Shown here: one piece after another, positions 34,421 through 43,928 of the stretch | Layout: each line of letters starts with the position of its first letter | How positions within the stretch are numbered: the stretch's first letter is position 1 | Assembly (NCBI GenBank): GCA_026400935.1 | Contig: JAPLNX010000323.1 | Span: 1 to 56,366, forward strand | Origin: Planctomycetia bacterium | GTDB taxonomy: Bacteria > Planctomycetota > Planctomycetia > Planctomycetales > Planctomycetaceae | DNA length: 56,366 bases | Direction: 5' to 3' | Translations under genes and position numbers: made by a program | Notes under the pieces: model-generated | Database searches by the model: none | The model's input: the letters and a program-made list of their open reading frames with translations, nothing else | Told to the model about the DNA's origin: nothing

Positions 34421-35335
34421 ATGTCACACACCTCAGCCACAAACTCCCCTCCGACCATTCGTATGACCGGTATCTCTACCGGCCAGCGAGTTGGTTTGCT
34501 GGCCGGCGCTGGTCGCTTCCCGGTTATGTTTGCCGAAGCTGCTCGCAGCGCGGGACATTCGGTGCATTGCGTCGGTGTCGAAGGACTCGTACCTGAGGAG
34601 CTAAGAGAACTCTGTGACGGGTTTGAATACACCTCGCTGGCGAAGATTGGTCGGGCCATTCGTCTTTTCAAGCGAGCGAAGATCAGCAACGTTGTGATGG
34701 CTGGAAAGATTGAGAAGACCGCGCTGTTCGATCGCTGGCGTTGGGTCAAGCTAATGCCCGACTGGCGGACGATTCATTTGGCGTTCAATTATCTATCCAA
34801 TGCAAAAGATGACACGCTGTTGTTGGCGGTCATCAAAGAGTTTGAACGCGACAATATCCACTTTGAATCGGCTCTCAAATTTTGTCCGGAGCTACTCGTG
34901 AAACACGGATTTCTGACTCAACGCAAGCCCTCGTCAGCCCAGTGGAATGACATCAGATTTGGCTGGGAAATGGCCAAAGAAATGGGCCGATTAGATATTG
35001 GTCAGTCAGTCGTCGTCTGTGATGCGGCAGTGATCGCCGTCGAGGCGATTGAGGGAACAGACAACTGTATTCGGCGCGCGGGTGAGCTTTGCAAACGAGG
35101 CGGCTTCACTGTCGTCAAAGTTGCGAAGCCTCAACAAGACATGCGTTTTGACGTGCCAACCATTGGGTTGAAGACAATTCAAACCATGCACGAAGCGGGT
35201 GGCCGGGTGCTTGCCATCGAAGCGGGCATGACGATCCTGCTCGACCAACAAGAGGTCTTCGAGCTTGCTGACAAGCTCGGGATCGCCATCATCTCCGTGA
35301 AGGCGGATGAAATGGCGTTACGCATCGCGGGCTAA
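34421..35335 (+). CDS. lpxI: UDP-2,3-diacylglucosamine pyrophosphatase, LpxI type
   Basis: Cuts UDP-2,3-diacylglucosamine to lipid X in lipid A synthesis; LpxI is the non-homologous replacement of LpxH. The 304-residue protein has the N-terminal RVGLLAGAGRFPVMFAEAA, KRAKISNVVMAGKIEKTALF, and a C-terminal catalytic domain with DIGQSVVVCDAAVIAVEAIE, GTDNCIRRAG and VVKVAKPQQDMRFDVPTIG. The latter matches the acidic catalytic region of the DUF1009 family. A non-conserved N-terminal stretch of about 20 residues precedes this, so ATG at 34463 (MTGISTGQRVG) is a possible alternative start. It lies immediately after lpxD. Confidence 0.93.
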   Translation: MSHTSATNSPPTIRMTGISTGQRVGLLAGAGRFPVMFAEAARSAGHSVHCVGVEGLVPEELRELCDGFEYTSLAKIGRAIRLFKRAKISNVVMAGKIEKTALFDRWRWVKLMPDWRTIHLAFNYLSNAKDDTLLLAVIKEFERDNIHFESALKFCPELLVKHGFLTQRKPSSAQWNDIRFGWEMAKEMGRLDIGQSVVVCDAAVIAVEAIEGTDNCIRRAGELCKRGGFTVVKVAKPQQDMRFDVPTIGLKTIQTMHEAGGRVLAIEAGMTILLDQQEVFELADKLGIAIISVKADEMALRIAG

Positions 35336-35398
35336 CTACGTAGCCCGGTTTTCCAAATCGGGTATCCAAATCCGCCTGGTTCGGAAAAATGTGCTACA

Positions 35399-36529
35399 TC
35401 AACAGACGCAATCGCTGCCGCAGCAGGATAGGTCGTCGAGGTACATTCCCCAGAAGCGGTACTTCTGCAACGCTGACGTATCTACTCCAAGCCGCTTGCC
35501 GATTTCATTCGCAACCACGCCGAAGCGTTGCCGGAACTTGTAGATAAAGCAGAAGACAAGCCGCTCGTGCCGTACGAGCGAGCCGACGAGAAACAGCCCC
35601 GGTGCGATCGTCGATTCATCGACCGCACTCAGTAGTGGAAAGTCGTCGTCACGCCAGTCGAAGTAGTCGCGAACCAGACGCACGCTCCCTTCGAATCCGG
35701 TAGCGAGGATCGGCTTTCGCGGTGTCAAGAACTTGTGGCCGGACGCAGCGATCACCGCGTATTTTCCCTTTTGTTTTTCGACACGGTCGATTTCCACTTC
35801 ATCAATCAGCTCAATGTGATTGTCCGGAGTTTCCATCAAGCGGTCCCATGTGAACGGCGAGAGCGAGATGCTTGGATCGCTGGCCTCGGTTGTCCAAACA
35901 GAATTACGTTCGAGTACTTTTACTTTCTTACCTGCATTGGCGAGATGCACGGCTGCGTCCACGCCGCTTTCGTAACCGCCAATGACGATGAAGTCGTCTC
36001 CAGGCAGTCGTTTCCATGACTTCACTTGGCTGTTGTGAACACAGTGCTCGGATCCGAGAAACGGTTTGAGTTTTGGATATTGAAACTCACCTGCGGCCCA
36101 GATGACGTTTTGCGTTTTGATCGGGCCTTCGGAAGTTTGTAGTTCAAATCCGCCGCCCGGCTGCGGCGTGACCGACAAGACATCGATTCCCGTTTTGATC
36201 GGCAGTTTGAAGTAATCAACGACCGACAGCAGATAGTCGGCGTACTGATCCCCGGTCGGATGTTCGCATTCCAGCGTGAAGGCCGGGGATGTGCCGATGG
36301 CGATGCTGTTGAGGTCGAGCGTGCCGAAGGAATTCGAAGGAAATGAGGGAGTGATGAAACGCATTTCGCGCGGCCAGCGACGAAATGAACCGCCGATCTC
36401 ATGCCGCTCCAAAATTCCAAATGGCACGCCGATCTCTTGCAAAGCTCGCGCAATGCCGATGCCCGCCGCACCCGCACCGACGATGATGCAGGGCCAGACG
36501 CCGGATGAACTTTTCTTACGCTTTGCCAT
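35399..36529 (-). CDS. FAD/NAD(P)-dependent oxidoreductase with a cysteine-rich tail
   Basis: A 376-residue flavoprotein. The FAD motif is PCIIVGAGAAGIGIARAL near residue 14, and the NAD(P) motif is DFIVIGGYESGVDAAVHLA near residue 178. AAGEFQYPK and ATGFEGSVRL also fit the two-dinucleotide-binding (CzcO/YpdA-like) group. The last residues are DDLSCCGSDCVC, four cysteines in the final eight, which suggests a metal- or thiol-handling tail. The substrate is unknown; possible roles are disulfide reduction or thiol/metal detoxification. Downstream of lpxI it is convergent; nothing adjoining gives a functional hint. Confidence 0.85.
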   Translation of the reverse strand: MAKRKKSSSGVWPCIIVGAGAAGIGIARALQEIGVPFGILERHEIGGSFRRWPREMRFITPSFPSNSFGTLDLNSIAIGTSPAFTLECEHPTGDQYADYLLSVVDYFKLPIKTGIDVLSVTPQPGGGFELQTSEGPIKTQNVIWAAGEFQYPKLKPFLGSEHCVHNSQVKSWKRLPGDDFIVIGGYESGVDAAVHLANAGKKVKVLERNSVWTTEASDPSISLSPFTWDRLMETPDNHIELIDEVEIDRVEKQKGKYAVIAASGHKFLTPRKPILATGFEGSVRLVRDYFDWRDDDFPLLSAVDESTIAPGLFLVGSLVRHERLVFCFIYKFRQRFGVVANEIGKRLGVDTSALQKYRFWGMYLDDLSCCGSDCVC

Positions 36530-36955
36530 GTGTGTCTCAGAACTCTGGTTGATAACTCCTGCATTTCGCAGGGCAGGGCAGTGTGTCGTTTGAGAACCAA
36601 TGCCGCCAGCGCTCGCATCGCAAACACATTACAAGCCAAGTTGACCTGATGATGACATTCGACGATCTCCGGGGCCTCTGTGTTTCAAGATTTAACAACG
36701 AGGCAGGGGGGGGGTGAGGCGGCGGAACAGCAACCAAAAGAGTGTGTGTCAACACATCATTCGGACAAATGCTCGATTTCTTAATCCGTGTTCCATCCGT
36801 GGCTAAAGAGTTTATTGAATTTGGCCACGGGTGAACCACGGATTCAACACAGATCCGCCAGATGGCAAGAGTGACGCTGATTGCCGAGTGAATCTCTCGC
36901 GATTATCTTCCGCCGCCCATTCGGCATCCTTCAAACGCTCGACACGGAGAATGAC
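36530..36955. other. Non-coding interval with a repeat
   Basis: No gene seen; the frames are short and repeat-derived. A G-run (AGGCAGGGGGGGG near 36702) and an inverted repeat occur here. Arms AATCCGTGTTCCATCCGTGG at 36783-36802 and GCCACGGGTGAACCACGGATT at 36824-36844 are imperfect inverted copies. Confidence 0.6.
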
Positions 36956-37894
36956 ATGCGACAGTTGGCGATTTTATTGGCAATGGTCGGTTTGCTTGGC
37001 TTAGCGGTGACTTGGAAAGTAACCGGCGCTCCGTCTGCGGGAACATCTGCTACGAAAGAAGGTTTGCAGATCCGGGTCGAGCAGAAGAACCCGTTCACAA
37101 GTCTCGAAGTCAACCGCCGTCCTAACAGCTTTCAGTTTGCCATTGTGTCGGATCGTACCGGCGGACGTCGTCCCGGCGTCTTCTCGCGAGCTGTTGAGAA
37201 AATCAACCTTTTGCAGCCGGAATTCGTGCTCTCAGTCGGTGACTTGATTGAAGGTTATTCCGAAGACCCCGGTGCTTGGGCGTTGGAGTGGAGTGAATTT
37301 GAAAACAAGCTGACTCGCTTACAGATGCCATTCTTCTTCTGCCCCGGCAATCACGACATCGCGAATATGCCAATGAGCAAAAATTGGTATCGCAAGTTCG
37401 GTCGCACCTATTACGAGTTCCGTTATCAGGACTGCTTGTTCGTGGTGCTCAACACGGAAGATGAGCCGCAAAAGGACCGAGAATACTTCTTCAAACCGGA
37501 ACAGCGAGCGTGGCTCAAGCAAACGCTCGATAGCAACAAAGACGTTCGTTGGACCTTCGTATTTCTGCACAAGCCGGTCTGGGCGATCAAATCAAAGCTG
37601 CCTGAACATACGCCAGCAGCACTCGGTTGGGAAGATATCGAAGCGTCGTTGCAAGGTCGCAAATACACAGTCTTTTCCGGGCACAATCACGTTTACGCGA
37701 AGACCACCCGGAACGACATGGATTACTACATTCTGGCCACCACCGGCGGAGCATCGACGTTGACCGGACTCAAGGATGGCCGTTTCGACCACTTCGTCTG
37801 GGTGACGATGAGGGAGAGCGAACCGGTTGTCGCGAACATTCTGCTCGACGGAGTCGAAGACAAAAACATTCGGCTGCTGCCGAATGCGAAGTAG
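36956..37894 (+). CDS. Secreted calcineurin-like phosphoesterase
   Basis: A 312-residue protein with a hydrophobic N-terminal signal (LAILLAMVGLLGLAVTWKV). The metallophosphoesterase motifs follow: FAIVSDRTGG (D of motif I), LSVGDLIEGY (GD), FFCPGNHDIAN (GNHD), VFLHKPVW (H) and FSGHNHVYAK (GHxH-type). SDRTG in place of the usual SDxH is common in secreted members. The frame extends to 36881, but ATG 36956 has GGAGA upstream and a regular signal sequence. It is exported, so substrates would be periplasmic phosphoesters. It is convergent with larE, separated by a repeat. Confidence 0.87.
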   Translation: MRQLAILLAMVGLLGLAVTWKVTGAPSAGTSATKEGLQIRVEQKNPFTSLEVNRRPNSFQFAIVSDRTGGRRPGVFSRAVEKINLLQPEFVLSVGDLIEGYSEDPGAWALEWSEFENKLTRLQMPFFFCPGNHDIANMPMSKNWYRKFGRTYYEFRYQDCLFVVLNTEDEPQKDREYFFKPEQRAWLKQTLDSNKDVRWTFVFLHKPVWAIKSKLPEHTPAALGWEDIEASLQGRKYTVFSGHNHVYAKTTRNDMDYYILATTGGASTLTGLKDGRFDHFVWVTMRESEPVVANILLDGVEDKNIRLLPNAK

Positions 37895-37898
37895 TGTC

Positions 37899-37992
37899 AG
37901 CCGTAGCCGCCATCGCTTCGCGTGACGACCGAGAGCTCACGAACTCTCTGTGAAGCGTCCGGCTCGTTACGCGGATCGCTGACGGCTACGTG
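37899..37992. repeat. Inverted repeat between convergent genes
   Basis: GTAGCCGCCATCGCTTCGCG near 37903 is inverted near 37970 as CGCGGATCGCTGACGGCTAC, imperfect. It sits between the ends of the phosphoesterase gene and larE. Related in wording to the GTAGCCG-type hairpins at 17239 and 48417. Confidence 0.7.
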
Positions 37993-38010
37993 CCTTTTGC
38001 CTCGCTCGCA

Positions 38011-38838
38011 TCACAAAGTTTCCAACGGCACCAGCAGGTTGAGGTTGCCGGATCGGAAGCCTTCTAGGTCGATCGTCACGCTGCGGAAACCAAGTGATCG
38101 CAACTCACGCGAGATGACTTCAAAACTTGGCAGGCGAAGCAGCGGAGCGATCTCGTTGAGCGAAACTTCGATACGGGCAAGGTCGTTGGCTTCAAGTCGG
38201 ACTCGAAATTCTCGCAGACCGAATTCGCGTCTCAAAAATTGTTCGGCAGCGTCGATGCGGTGGACACGCTCGGATGTCACCGAGACGCCGTAAGCAATGC
38301 GGCTCGACAGGCAAGGCATCGCAGGTTTGTCCCAGCATGGCAATGACCAGTGCTTCGCGAGTGCTCGCACGTCGGCCTTCGTTAGCCCCGTTTCGATCAG
38401 AGGACTACGGACCTTGTGCTCTGTGGCAGCCGTCATGCCGGGGCGATAATCACTCTGGTCATCGACATTCGCGCCGTTGCAGATGACGTCCACGCCCAGT
38501 TCGTCGAGACGTGTTTCAAGCTGCGAGTACAACTCCGTCTTGCAGAAATAGCAGCGGTTCGACGGATTCGCCAAGTAGTTGTCGTTTTGAAACTCCAGCG
38601 TCTCGATGAAGGTGTGTCGAATTCCGATCAAAGCGGCCAGCTTGCGAGCTTCTTCCAATTCGCCAGTCGCCAAACTGAAACTGACCGCCGTCACGGCCAC
38701 CGCGTCGTTGCCACAAGCTTCAAACGCAGCTCTTGCCACTACCGCGCTGTCAACGCCGCCGGAGAAGGCGACGGCAACGCGACCATAACTGGCGAGCGTA
38801 GTCAGCAGGCCGTCGCGTTTTTGGAAGAGATCACTCAT
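38011..38838 (-). CDS. larE: LarE-family ATP-dependent sulfur transferase
   Basis: A 275-residue PP-loop protein. Its ATP pyrophosphatase motif is VAVAFSGGVDSAVVARAA. It also has SNRCYFCKTELYSQL, GANVDDQSDYRPGM, SPLIETGLTKADVRALAKHW and the segment KPAMPCLSSRIAYG, with the cysteine that in LarE donates its sulfur to the nickel-pincer nucleotide cofactor. In Lactobacillus LarE works with LarB and LarC. Neither is in this window, and many larE homologues occur alone. The frame extends to 38949; ATG 38838 (MSDLFQKRDGLL) is preferred, because the upstream part overlaps a small hairpin repeat (ACCGAGacaagCTCGGT near 38902). Confidence 0.9.
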   Translation of the reverse strand: MSDLFQKRDGLLTTLASYGRVAVAFSGGVDSAVVARAAFEACGNDAVAVTAVSFSLATGELEEARKLAALIGIRHTFIETLEFQNDNYLANPSNRCYFCKTELYSQLETRLDELGVDVICNGANVDDQSDYRPGMTAATEHKVRSPLIETGLTKADVRALAKHWSLPCWDKPAMPCLSSRIAYGVSVTSERVHRIDAAEQFLRREFGLREFRVRLEANDLARIEVSLNEIAPLLRLPSFEVISRELRSLGFRSVTIDLEGFRSGNLNLLVPLETL

Positions 38839-39284
38839 GAGTTGGTCTTGAAGAAAGGGGAAGGATTCGTCCTCAAACAGGCGATGCCCACCAACCCCAC
38901 CGAGACAAGCTCGGTGAGGTTGTTTGATTGAGGGATTGTTGAGCGGCACGGCGTCACTGTAGTTGCTCGGTCAAGCCGTTGACACCACGCTCAGTATCGC
39001 CAAGTAACTCGCAGCATGAGCAAGGGGATTGTCTCACACGGAATTGAAATCTGAGCATTGGTTTTCGAGCGTCTTTAGGTGCTCGCCCGTCGCTGACGCT
39101 TAAGGCTACTCAGTCGGCTTACCGCAACGATTAGGAAAATCGTAACCGACTGACGCACCGTTTCGTCGTGTTACGGGTCTGCCTATACTCGCCGCCGCTT
39201 GGACGTGGGGGCTAATGGTGCGGGGATCAAAGGGATTCTCGCCGAGACCTTCGTGGGCGGTTGAGTTCGATAAGGATCGTGGAC
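38839..39284. other. Divergent intergenic region
   Basis: It separates larE from the cytochrome-type protein. It contains one hairpin (CACCGAGACAAGCTCGGTG near 38901) and otherwise no structure I can name. It should hold the promoters of both flanking genes, but I could not define them. Confidence 0.5.
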
Positions 39285-41216
39285 ATGAAACTGTGGAAAC
39301 TGGTCTTCGGGATCCTCTTGTTGGCGGGCAGCCTATCCGCCTTGATTCCAGCGGTGCGGGCGGCAATCACGCCAGATCAACGCAAGGAACTCAATCAAAT
39401 TAAGGACGATGTCGGCGATGCCTCGAAGCTCGTCAAAGAGAAGAAGTTCGACGAAGCGGGCAAGCTGCTCGATGAGTTGACGTCAAAGCTCGAAAAGATA
39501 GCGAAAGATGCGGACCTCAAGCCTACCGACAAGCTGTTGGTTCCGTTTAACACGCTGATCGACAAGCAACGTCAGATCTTGCTTAAGCAAAGCGGTGCCG
39601 GGAAAGGGAAAGAAGGTGGCGATGAGGTCAGTTTTACGAAGCAGATCGCTCCGCTCTTTAATTCAAAATGTTTGGCCTGCCACGACAACAACGCTGCCGG
39701 ACGACTGATTCTTGATTCATTCGCCGAAATGAAAAAAGGGGGCAAGAGCGGGGCGCTGTTGCAGATCGGTCAGCCACAACGAAGCTTACTCATGGGCCGC
39801 TTGACGGCTCCTGGCCCACAACGAATGCCGAAGGATGCGGCCGCGCTTTCCAATGATGAGCTGAATCTCATTGGGACGTGGATCAAGCAGGGGGCGAAGT
39901 TTGATGGCGACGACGAAAACACGAAGCTCAGCGATTACGGCAAGCCAGGGGCGAAGCCGAAGAACACTGCTCCCGTGAAGATCGCCAAAGCCACCGGCAA
40001 TGAAAAGGTCCACTTCATCAAGGATGTCGCACCCGACATTGTCAGCACGTGTGTTCGCTGCCACAGCGGTGCGAATCCTCGCGGTGGATTTCGCATGGTC
40101 ACTTTTGAAGACATCATGCGTGGCGGTGACAGCGGGGCCGTGGTTATTCCGGGTGATCTCGAAGGGAGTCGCTTGTGGCTCATGATCAATGGAGGCGACG
40201 GCACGGCATCAACACCGCGAATGCCTCCCGGTCAATTGCGAATTACCAGAACATGGTATGCGAAACTCAAGACCTGGATCGAAGAGGGAGCCAAGTACGA
40301 CGGAGATGATCCGAAGATTCCGCTCGCGCGACTGGTCCCGACCGAAGAAGACCTGCTGTTAGCAAAATTGTCGAAACTGACGCCCGACGAATTCCTCGTC
40401 AAACGCAAAGAGCAGACTCACGATCAATGGAAGAAGGCGCTTGCGAAAGAAGAAGCAACCGAAGTCGAAACCGCCGAACTGTACATCTACGGCAACGCAA
40501 CACCAGAACGTCTCAAGCAAATTGCCGAATGGGGCGAAGAGCACGCCAAGCTGTTGCGCTCAACGTTCAAACTCTCGAACGAAACGATCTGGAAAGGGAA
40601 GTTGGCTGTCATCGTCTACAAAGATCGCTTCGGCTACGGAGAGTTCAGCCAGACGATCAACAACCGCGAGCCTGATCCGGCAATCGCCGGTCACTCGATC
40701 GTCACCACGGGTCACGACGATGCTTACATCGTGATTGAAGATGTCGGCGATACCGGGACGGCACAGAAGCCGGACGTACGGCTCAATTTGATCGACCAAA
40801 TGACCGGCGCGTTTTTGAAGCGTTCCACAAAACCGATGCCCGAATGGTTGATCCGTGGTGCGGGGCTGGCGATGGCGACCAAGGAAGTCGGCGGGGACAA
40901 CGAGTACCTGAAGGGTTTGCGATCTGCCGCACAGGACGCAGTCCGAGGTCTTGAAAAACCAGACGACCTCTTCGGCGAAGGAAAATTCTCGCCAGGCGAC
41001 ATGGCTCCCGTCGGTTTCACTCTGGTGACATTCATGATCCGCGAAGGTTCGGTGCCGAAGTTCGTACAGTTCGCCAACGCTTTACAAACCGGCACTGACC
41101 TGAAGACCGCCGTGAATAACGTCTACAAACCAGCCACAACGCAATCGCTGGCGATCGGCTACCTCAACGCGCTGGGTAGCTCCAGCGGTGTGGTGAAGAA
41201 GAAGCCGAAGAAGTGA
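39285..41216 (+). CDS. PSCyt1-like secreted protein with two heme-c motifs
   Basis: A 643-residue protein with a signal peptide (WKLVFGILLLAGSLSALIPA). A charged coiled segment (residues 30-110) is followed by two c-type heme sites: CLACH at C129/C132/H133 and CVRCH at C256/C259/H260. Both are in contexts typical of the planctomycete cytochrome C domain (IAPLFNSKCLACHDNNAAGR and DIVSTCVRCHSGANPRGG). The C-terminal half has no named domain; it contains GFTLVTFMIREG and ends in basic residues. The ATG at 39285 has AAGGATCG upstream. Such proteins are expected in the periplasm or outer membrane; the redox partner is unknown. Confidence 0.88.
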   Translation: MKLWKLVFGILLLAGSLSALIPAVRAAITPDQRKELNQIKDDVGDASKLVKEKKFDEAGKLLDELTSKLEKIAKDADLKPTDKLLVPFNTLIDKQRQILLKQSGAGKGKEGGDEVSFTKQIAPLFNSKCLACHDNNAAGRLILDSFAEMKKGGKSGALLQIGQPQRSLLMGRLTAPGPQRMPKDAAALSNDELNLIGTWIKQGAKFDGDDENTKLSDYGKPGAKPKNTAPVKIAKATGNEKVHFIKDVAPDIVSTCVRCHSGANPRGGFRMVTFEDIMRGGDSGAVVIPGDLEGSRLWLMINGGDGTASTPRMPPGQLRITRTWYAKLKTWIEEGAKYDGDDPKIPLARLVPTEEDLLLAKLSKLTPDEFLVKRKEQTHDQWKKALAKEEATEVETAELYIYGNATPERLKQIAEWGEEHAKLLRSTFKLSNETIWKGKLAVIVYKDRFGYGEFSQTINNREPDPAIAGHSIVTTGHDDAYIVIEDVGDTGTAQKPDVRLNLIDQMTGAFLKRSTKPMPEWLIRGAGLAMATKEVGGDNEYLKGLRSAAQDAVRGLEKPDDLFGEGKFSPGDMAPVGFTLVTFMIREGSVPKFVQFANALQTGTDLKTAVNNVYKPATTQSLAIGYLNALGSSSGVVKKKPKK

Positions 41217-41260
41217 CGGGACGTGAATTCATCGGTTCTTCAGTCGTTCGTTGAAAAGGG

Positions 41261-41325
41261 ATTGGTCGTTGGTTATTGATCATCGGTCATTTGTCAAACT
41301 TAATGACTGATGGTCAACGACCAAT
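41261..41325. repeat. Inverted repeat of the ATTGGTC family
   Basis: Left side ATTGGTCGTTGGTTATTGAT, then CATCGGTCATT. Right arm AATGACTGATGGTCAACGACC, then AAT, is inverted to it with a short insertion. The same family occurs at 25820-25877. Confidence 0.8.
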
Positions 41326-41401
41326 TGTGTTCCTCAGATCCCTCATCAACTCAAACATTCATGCCAGCAAGTCGTCGGCTTGACGGCGAACGATAAAACT
41401 C

Positions 41402-42529
41402 ATGGCAGACATCGTCATCATCGGCGGCGGCGTGATTGGGCTGTCGATCGCCTATGAAGTGGCAGGGCAGGGTGCCTCGGTTCAAATTCTGGAGCGTGGT
41501 TCATTTGGCCAAGAAGCTTCGTGGGCCGGCGCGGGAATGATCATTCCCGCTGACCCGCAGCGAGCCACGACTTATGAAGCTCAATTGCGCGGGGAAAGTT
41601 TCGTTCGTTGGCCCGCTTGGTCGCGACAACTCTTCGACGAGACCGGTATCGACAACGGCTTTGTGAACTGCGGCGGCATCCACCTTTTTCCTCAGACGGT
41701 GACGCTACCCCACTTGTCAGTACTGAGTGATTTGGCTGGTTGTGCCCGACAGTTGCGAGCGGACGGAGCTGTCGTCGAAGAACTGAACGCCGACGAACTG
41801 CGACGACTCGAACCAAGCATCAATCGCGAAATCGCGAACGGCATTTATCTGCCGCAAATGTGCCAAGTGCGAAATCCTCGGCATCTCAAAGCGCTCATCG
41901 CGGCTTGTCATGCTCGCGGCGTCGTGATGACAAGTGGAGCGGCGGTCATGAGCATTGAACGACAAGGTTCGCGCGTCACCGCCGCGCATACGGTAACTGG
42001 TGCGATCCGAGCCGACCAATTCGTCGTCTGCGGCGGTGCATGGACTCAGTCGATTCTCGCTGCGGTGGGGTGCTCTGTTGAGATCGAGCCGGTTCGTGGT
42101 CAAATCGTGCTACTGGAAGATTTGAAAAAACCGCTGCGACGGATCATCGAAGTCGGTGTGCGGTATCTGGTTCCGCGTGCCGACGGCAAGATCTTGATCG
42201 GCTCGACCGAAGAGTGGACCGGCTTCGACAAAGGAAACACCGCCGAGTCCGTCGCGGATCTGATTCGCTTCGCCACCGATCTTGTTCCCGCATTGAAGTC
42301 CGCTCGCGTCGATCGCTTTTGGTCGGGCTTGAGGCCGCACGCCAAACGGGGCTCGCCGTACTTGGGACAAGTTCCAGAGACCGACAACCTCTTCGTCGCC
42401 GCAGGCCATTTCCGCTCCGGCCTGATGCTCTCGCCGATTACGGGTTTGTTGATGCGTCAGTTAGTTCTCCGACAAGAACTGGTAATGCCGATGCCAGTAG
42501 TATCGTGCAGTAAAGCTGCTGCAACATAG
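41402..42529 (+). CDS. thiO: Glycine oxidase ThiO-like FAD enzyme
   Basis: A 375-residue DAO-family flavoenzyme. It begins ADIVIIGGGVIGLSIAYEVA (FAD site), then QEASWAGAGMIIPA, GFVNCGGIHLF, QVRNPRHLKALIAAC, VCGGAWTQSI, EPVRGQIVLL, and ends VPRADGKILIGSTEEWTGFD with the HFRSGLMLSPITG motif. These match ThiO, which oxidises glycine to the imine used in thiazole synthesis for thiamine. No thi gene is beside it, so a general D-amino-acid or glycine oxidase role is possible. It is about 140 bp upstream of the flavoprotein gene on the same strand. Confidence 0.9.
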   Translation: MADIVIIGGGVIGLSIAYEVAGQGASVQILERGSFGQEASWAGAGMIIPADPQRATTYEAQLRGESFVRWPAWSRQLFDETGIDNGFVNCGGIHLFPQTVTLPHLSVLSDLAGCARQLRADGAVVEELNADELRRLEPSINREIANGIYLPQMCQVRNPRHLKALIAACHARGVVMTSGAAVMSIERQGSRVTAAHTVTGAIRADQFVVCGGAWTQSILAAVGCSVEIEPVRGQIVLLEDLKKPLRRIIEVGVRYLVPRADGKILIGSTEEWTGFDKGNTAESVADLIRFATDLVPALKSARVDRFWSGLRPHAKRGSPYLGQVPETDNLFVAAGHFRSGLMLSPITGLLMRQLVLRQELVMPMPVVSCSKAAAT

Positions 42530-42671
42530 ACGAGGCTTTCCGCGACTCGCATTCCGAAGGTCAAACGACCCTCGAGGTCACTTTTTCCTGTGATCGAATA
42601 CGTATTGGGTAGCACTGTTGTAGAGCAGCTGAGCTACGTCTGAACTCGACGCTCAATTTACGAAAGCCAGT

Positions 42672-43928
42672 ATGTCTCGCATCGCCATCATCGGAGCTGG
42701 CCCCATTGGGCTCGAAGCCGCGTTGCTCGCTCGGCAGGCGGGCTTTGACGTCGCGGTCATCGAGAAGGGCCGCGTCGCCGAAAACGTTCTCGACTGGGGC
42801 CACGTGCGGCTCTTCACGCCGTTCGGAATGAACTCATCCGAGCAGGGCAGGGGGGCGGTCACGAAAGCATTCGGTCGTGAGGCACTGCCGCGTGTGGATG
42901 AGTTGCTCACCGGTCGTGAATTCTTGCAGCGCTACTTAATCCCGCTGAGCCGAGTACCGGAACTCGCCGGTTGCATCCGCGAGCAGTGCGAAGTCGTTTC
43001 GATTAGCCGCCAACGATTCGGCAAGACCGACTACAGCGGTCAAAGTGCTCGTGCTGCCGATCCGTTCCAATTGCTGCTGCGTCGAACACAAAACGTCGAA
43101 CACGACGAGCTCATGACCACCGCCGATGTCGTGCTCGATTGCTCCGGCACGTACCCGCATCACAACTGGATCGGGGCAGGGGGGCAGCGCTGCCCGCTCG
43201 AGTCCCACTTGCTCGACGAAGAGGACTATCGCATCGTCCCGGTCACGCCGGATCGTTTCGCCGATCAGACGACGTTGGTCGTCGGAGCGGGCTATTCGGC
43301 GGCGACAGCAGTCATCGAACTGAGTGAACTCGCGACGTCGCACCCAAAAACGAAAACGATCTGGCTCACGCGACCGTCGCTCGGCGGCTCACGTCGTGAG
43401 GTCCCGATTCCACGAATCCCTAACGATCCGCTTCCCGAACGCGACCGAATCGCGCAGCGAGCAAATGAACTCGCCTTTCACGGCGAGCCGACTGTCGTCT
43501 GGTGCCGGGACGCTCAAGTCATCGGCATCGCTCGGCCTACCGAAAGTGACTTCCGCATCACGATCGCGCAACGACTTTTCGAGCCAACACAAGGGCCGGG
43601 GAGTGACACACTTCAGCAATCCACGTTGAACGTGAACCGCATCATCGCCAACGTCGGTTATCGCCCCGATCGTTCGCTCTACGAAGAGCTGCACATCCAC
43701 GAATGTTACGCCACGCAAGGCCCGATCAAACTGGCGGCGAAGTTGCTCGGCGAAACGTCTCCCGATTGCCTGGCTCAAACGAGTCACGGCGGCGACGTGT
43801 TGAGGAACCCCGAACCCAACTTCTTCATCCTCGGCTCGAAAAGTTATGGCCGCAATTCAAACTTCCTCCTGCGAACCGGCCTTGAGCAAGTGCGTGAAGT
43901 GATGACGCTGATCGTGAGCGGTCCGTAG
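42672..43928 (+). CDS. Flavin-dependent oxidoreductase of an uncharacterised gene cluster
   Basis: A 418-residue protein. The FAD motif RIAIIGAGPIGLEAALLA is at the N-terminus; a second dinucleotide motif TTLVVGAGYSAATAVIEL is near residue 203. DWGHVRLFTPFGMNSSEQG and PNFFILGSKSYGRNSNFLLR are likely family signatures; I recognise no characterised member. Order and spacing are as in NAD(P)H-dependent flavoprotein monooxygenases. Its stop codon TAG (43926-43928) lies inside a palindrome. The radical SAM gene starts 120 bp downstream, so the two are probably an operon. Substrate unknown. Confidence 0.8.
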   Translation: MSRIAIIGAGPIGLEAALLARQAGFDVAVIEKGRVAENVLDWGHVRLFTPFGMNSSEQGRGAVTKAFGREALPRVDELLTGREFLQRYLIPLSRVPELAGCIREQCEVVSISRQRFGKTDYSGQSARAADPFQLLLRRTQNVEHDELMTTADVVLDCSGTYPHHNWIGAGGQRCPLESHLLDEEDYRIVPVTPDRFADQTTLVVGAGYSAATAVIELSELATSHPKTKTIWLTRPSLGGSRREVPIPRIPNDPLPERDRIAQRANELAFHGEPTVVWCRDAQVIGIARPTESDFRITIAQRLFEPTQGPGSDTLQQSTLNVNRIIANVGYRPDRSLYEELHIHECYATQGPIKLAAKLLGETSPDCLAQTSHGGDVLRNPEPNFFILGSKSYGRNSNFLLRTGLEQVREVMTLIVSGP

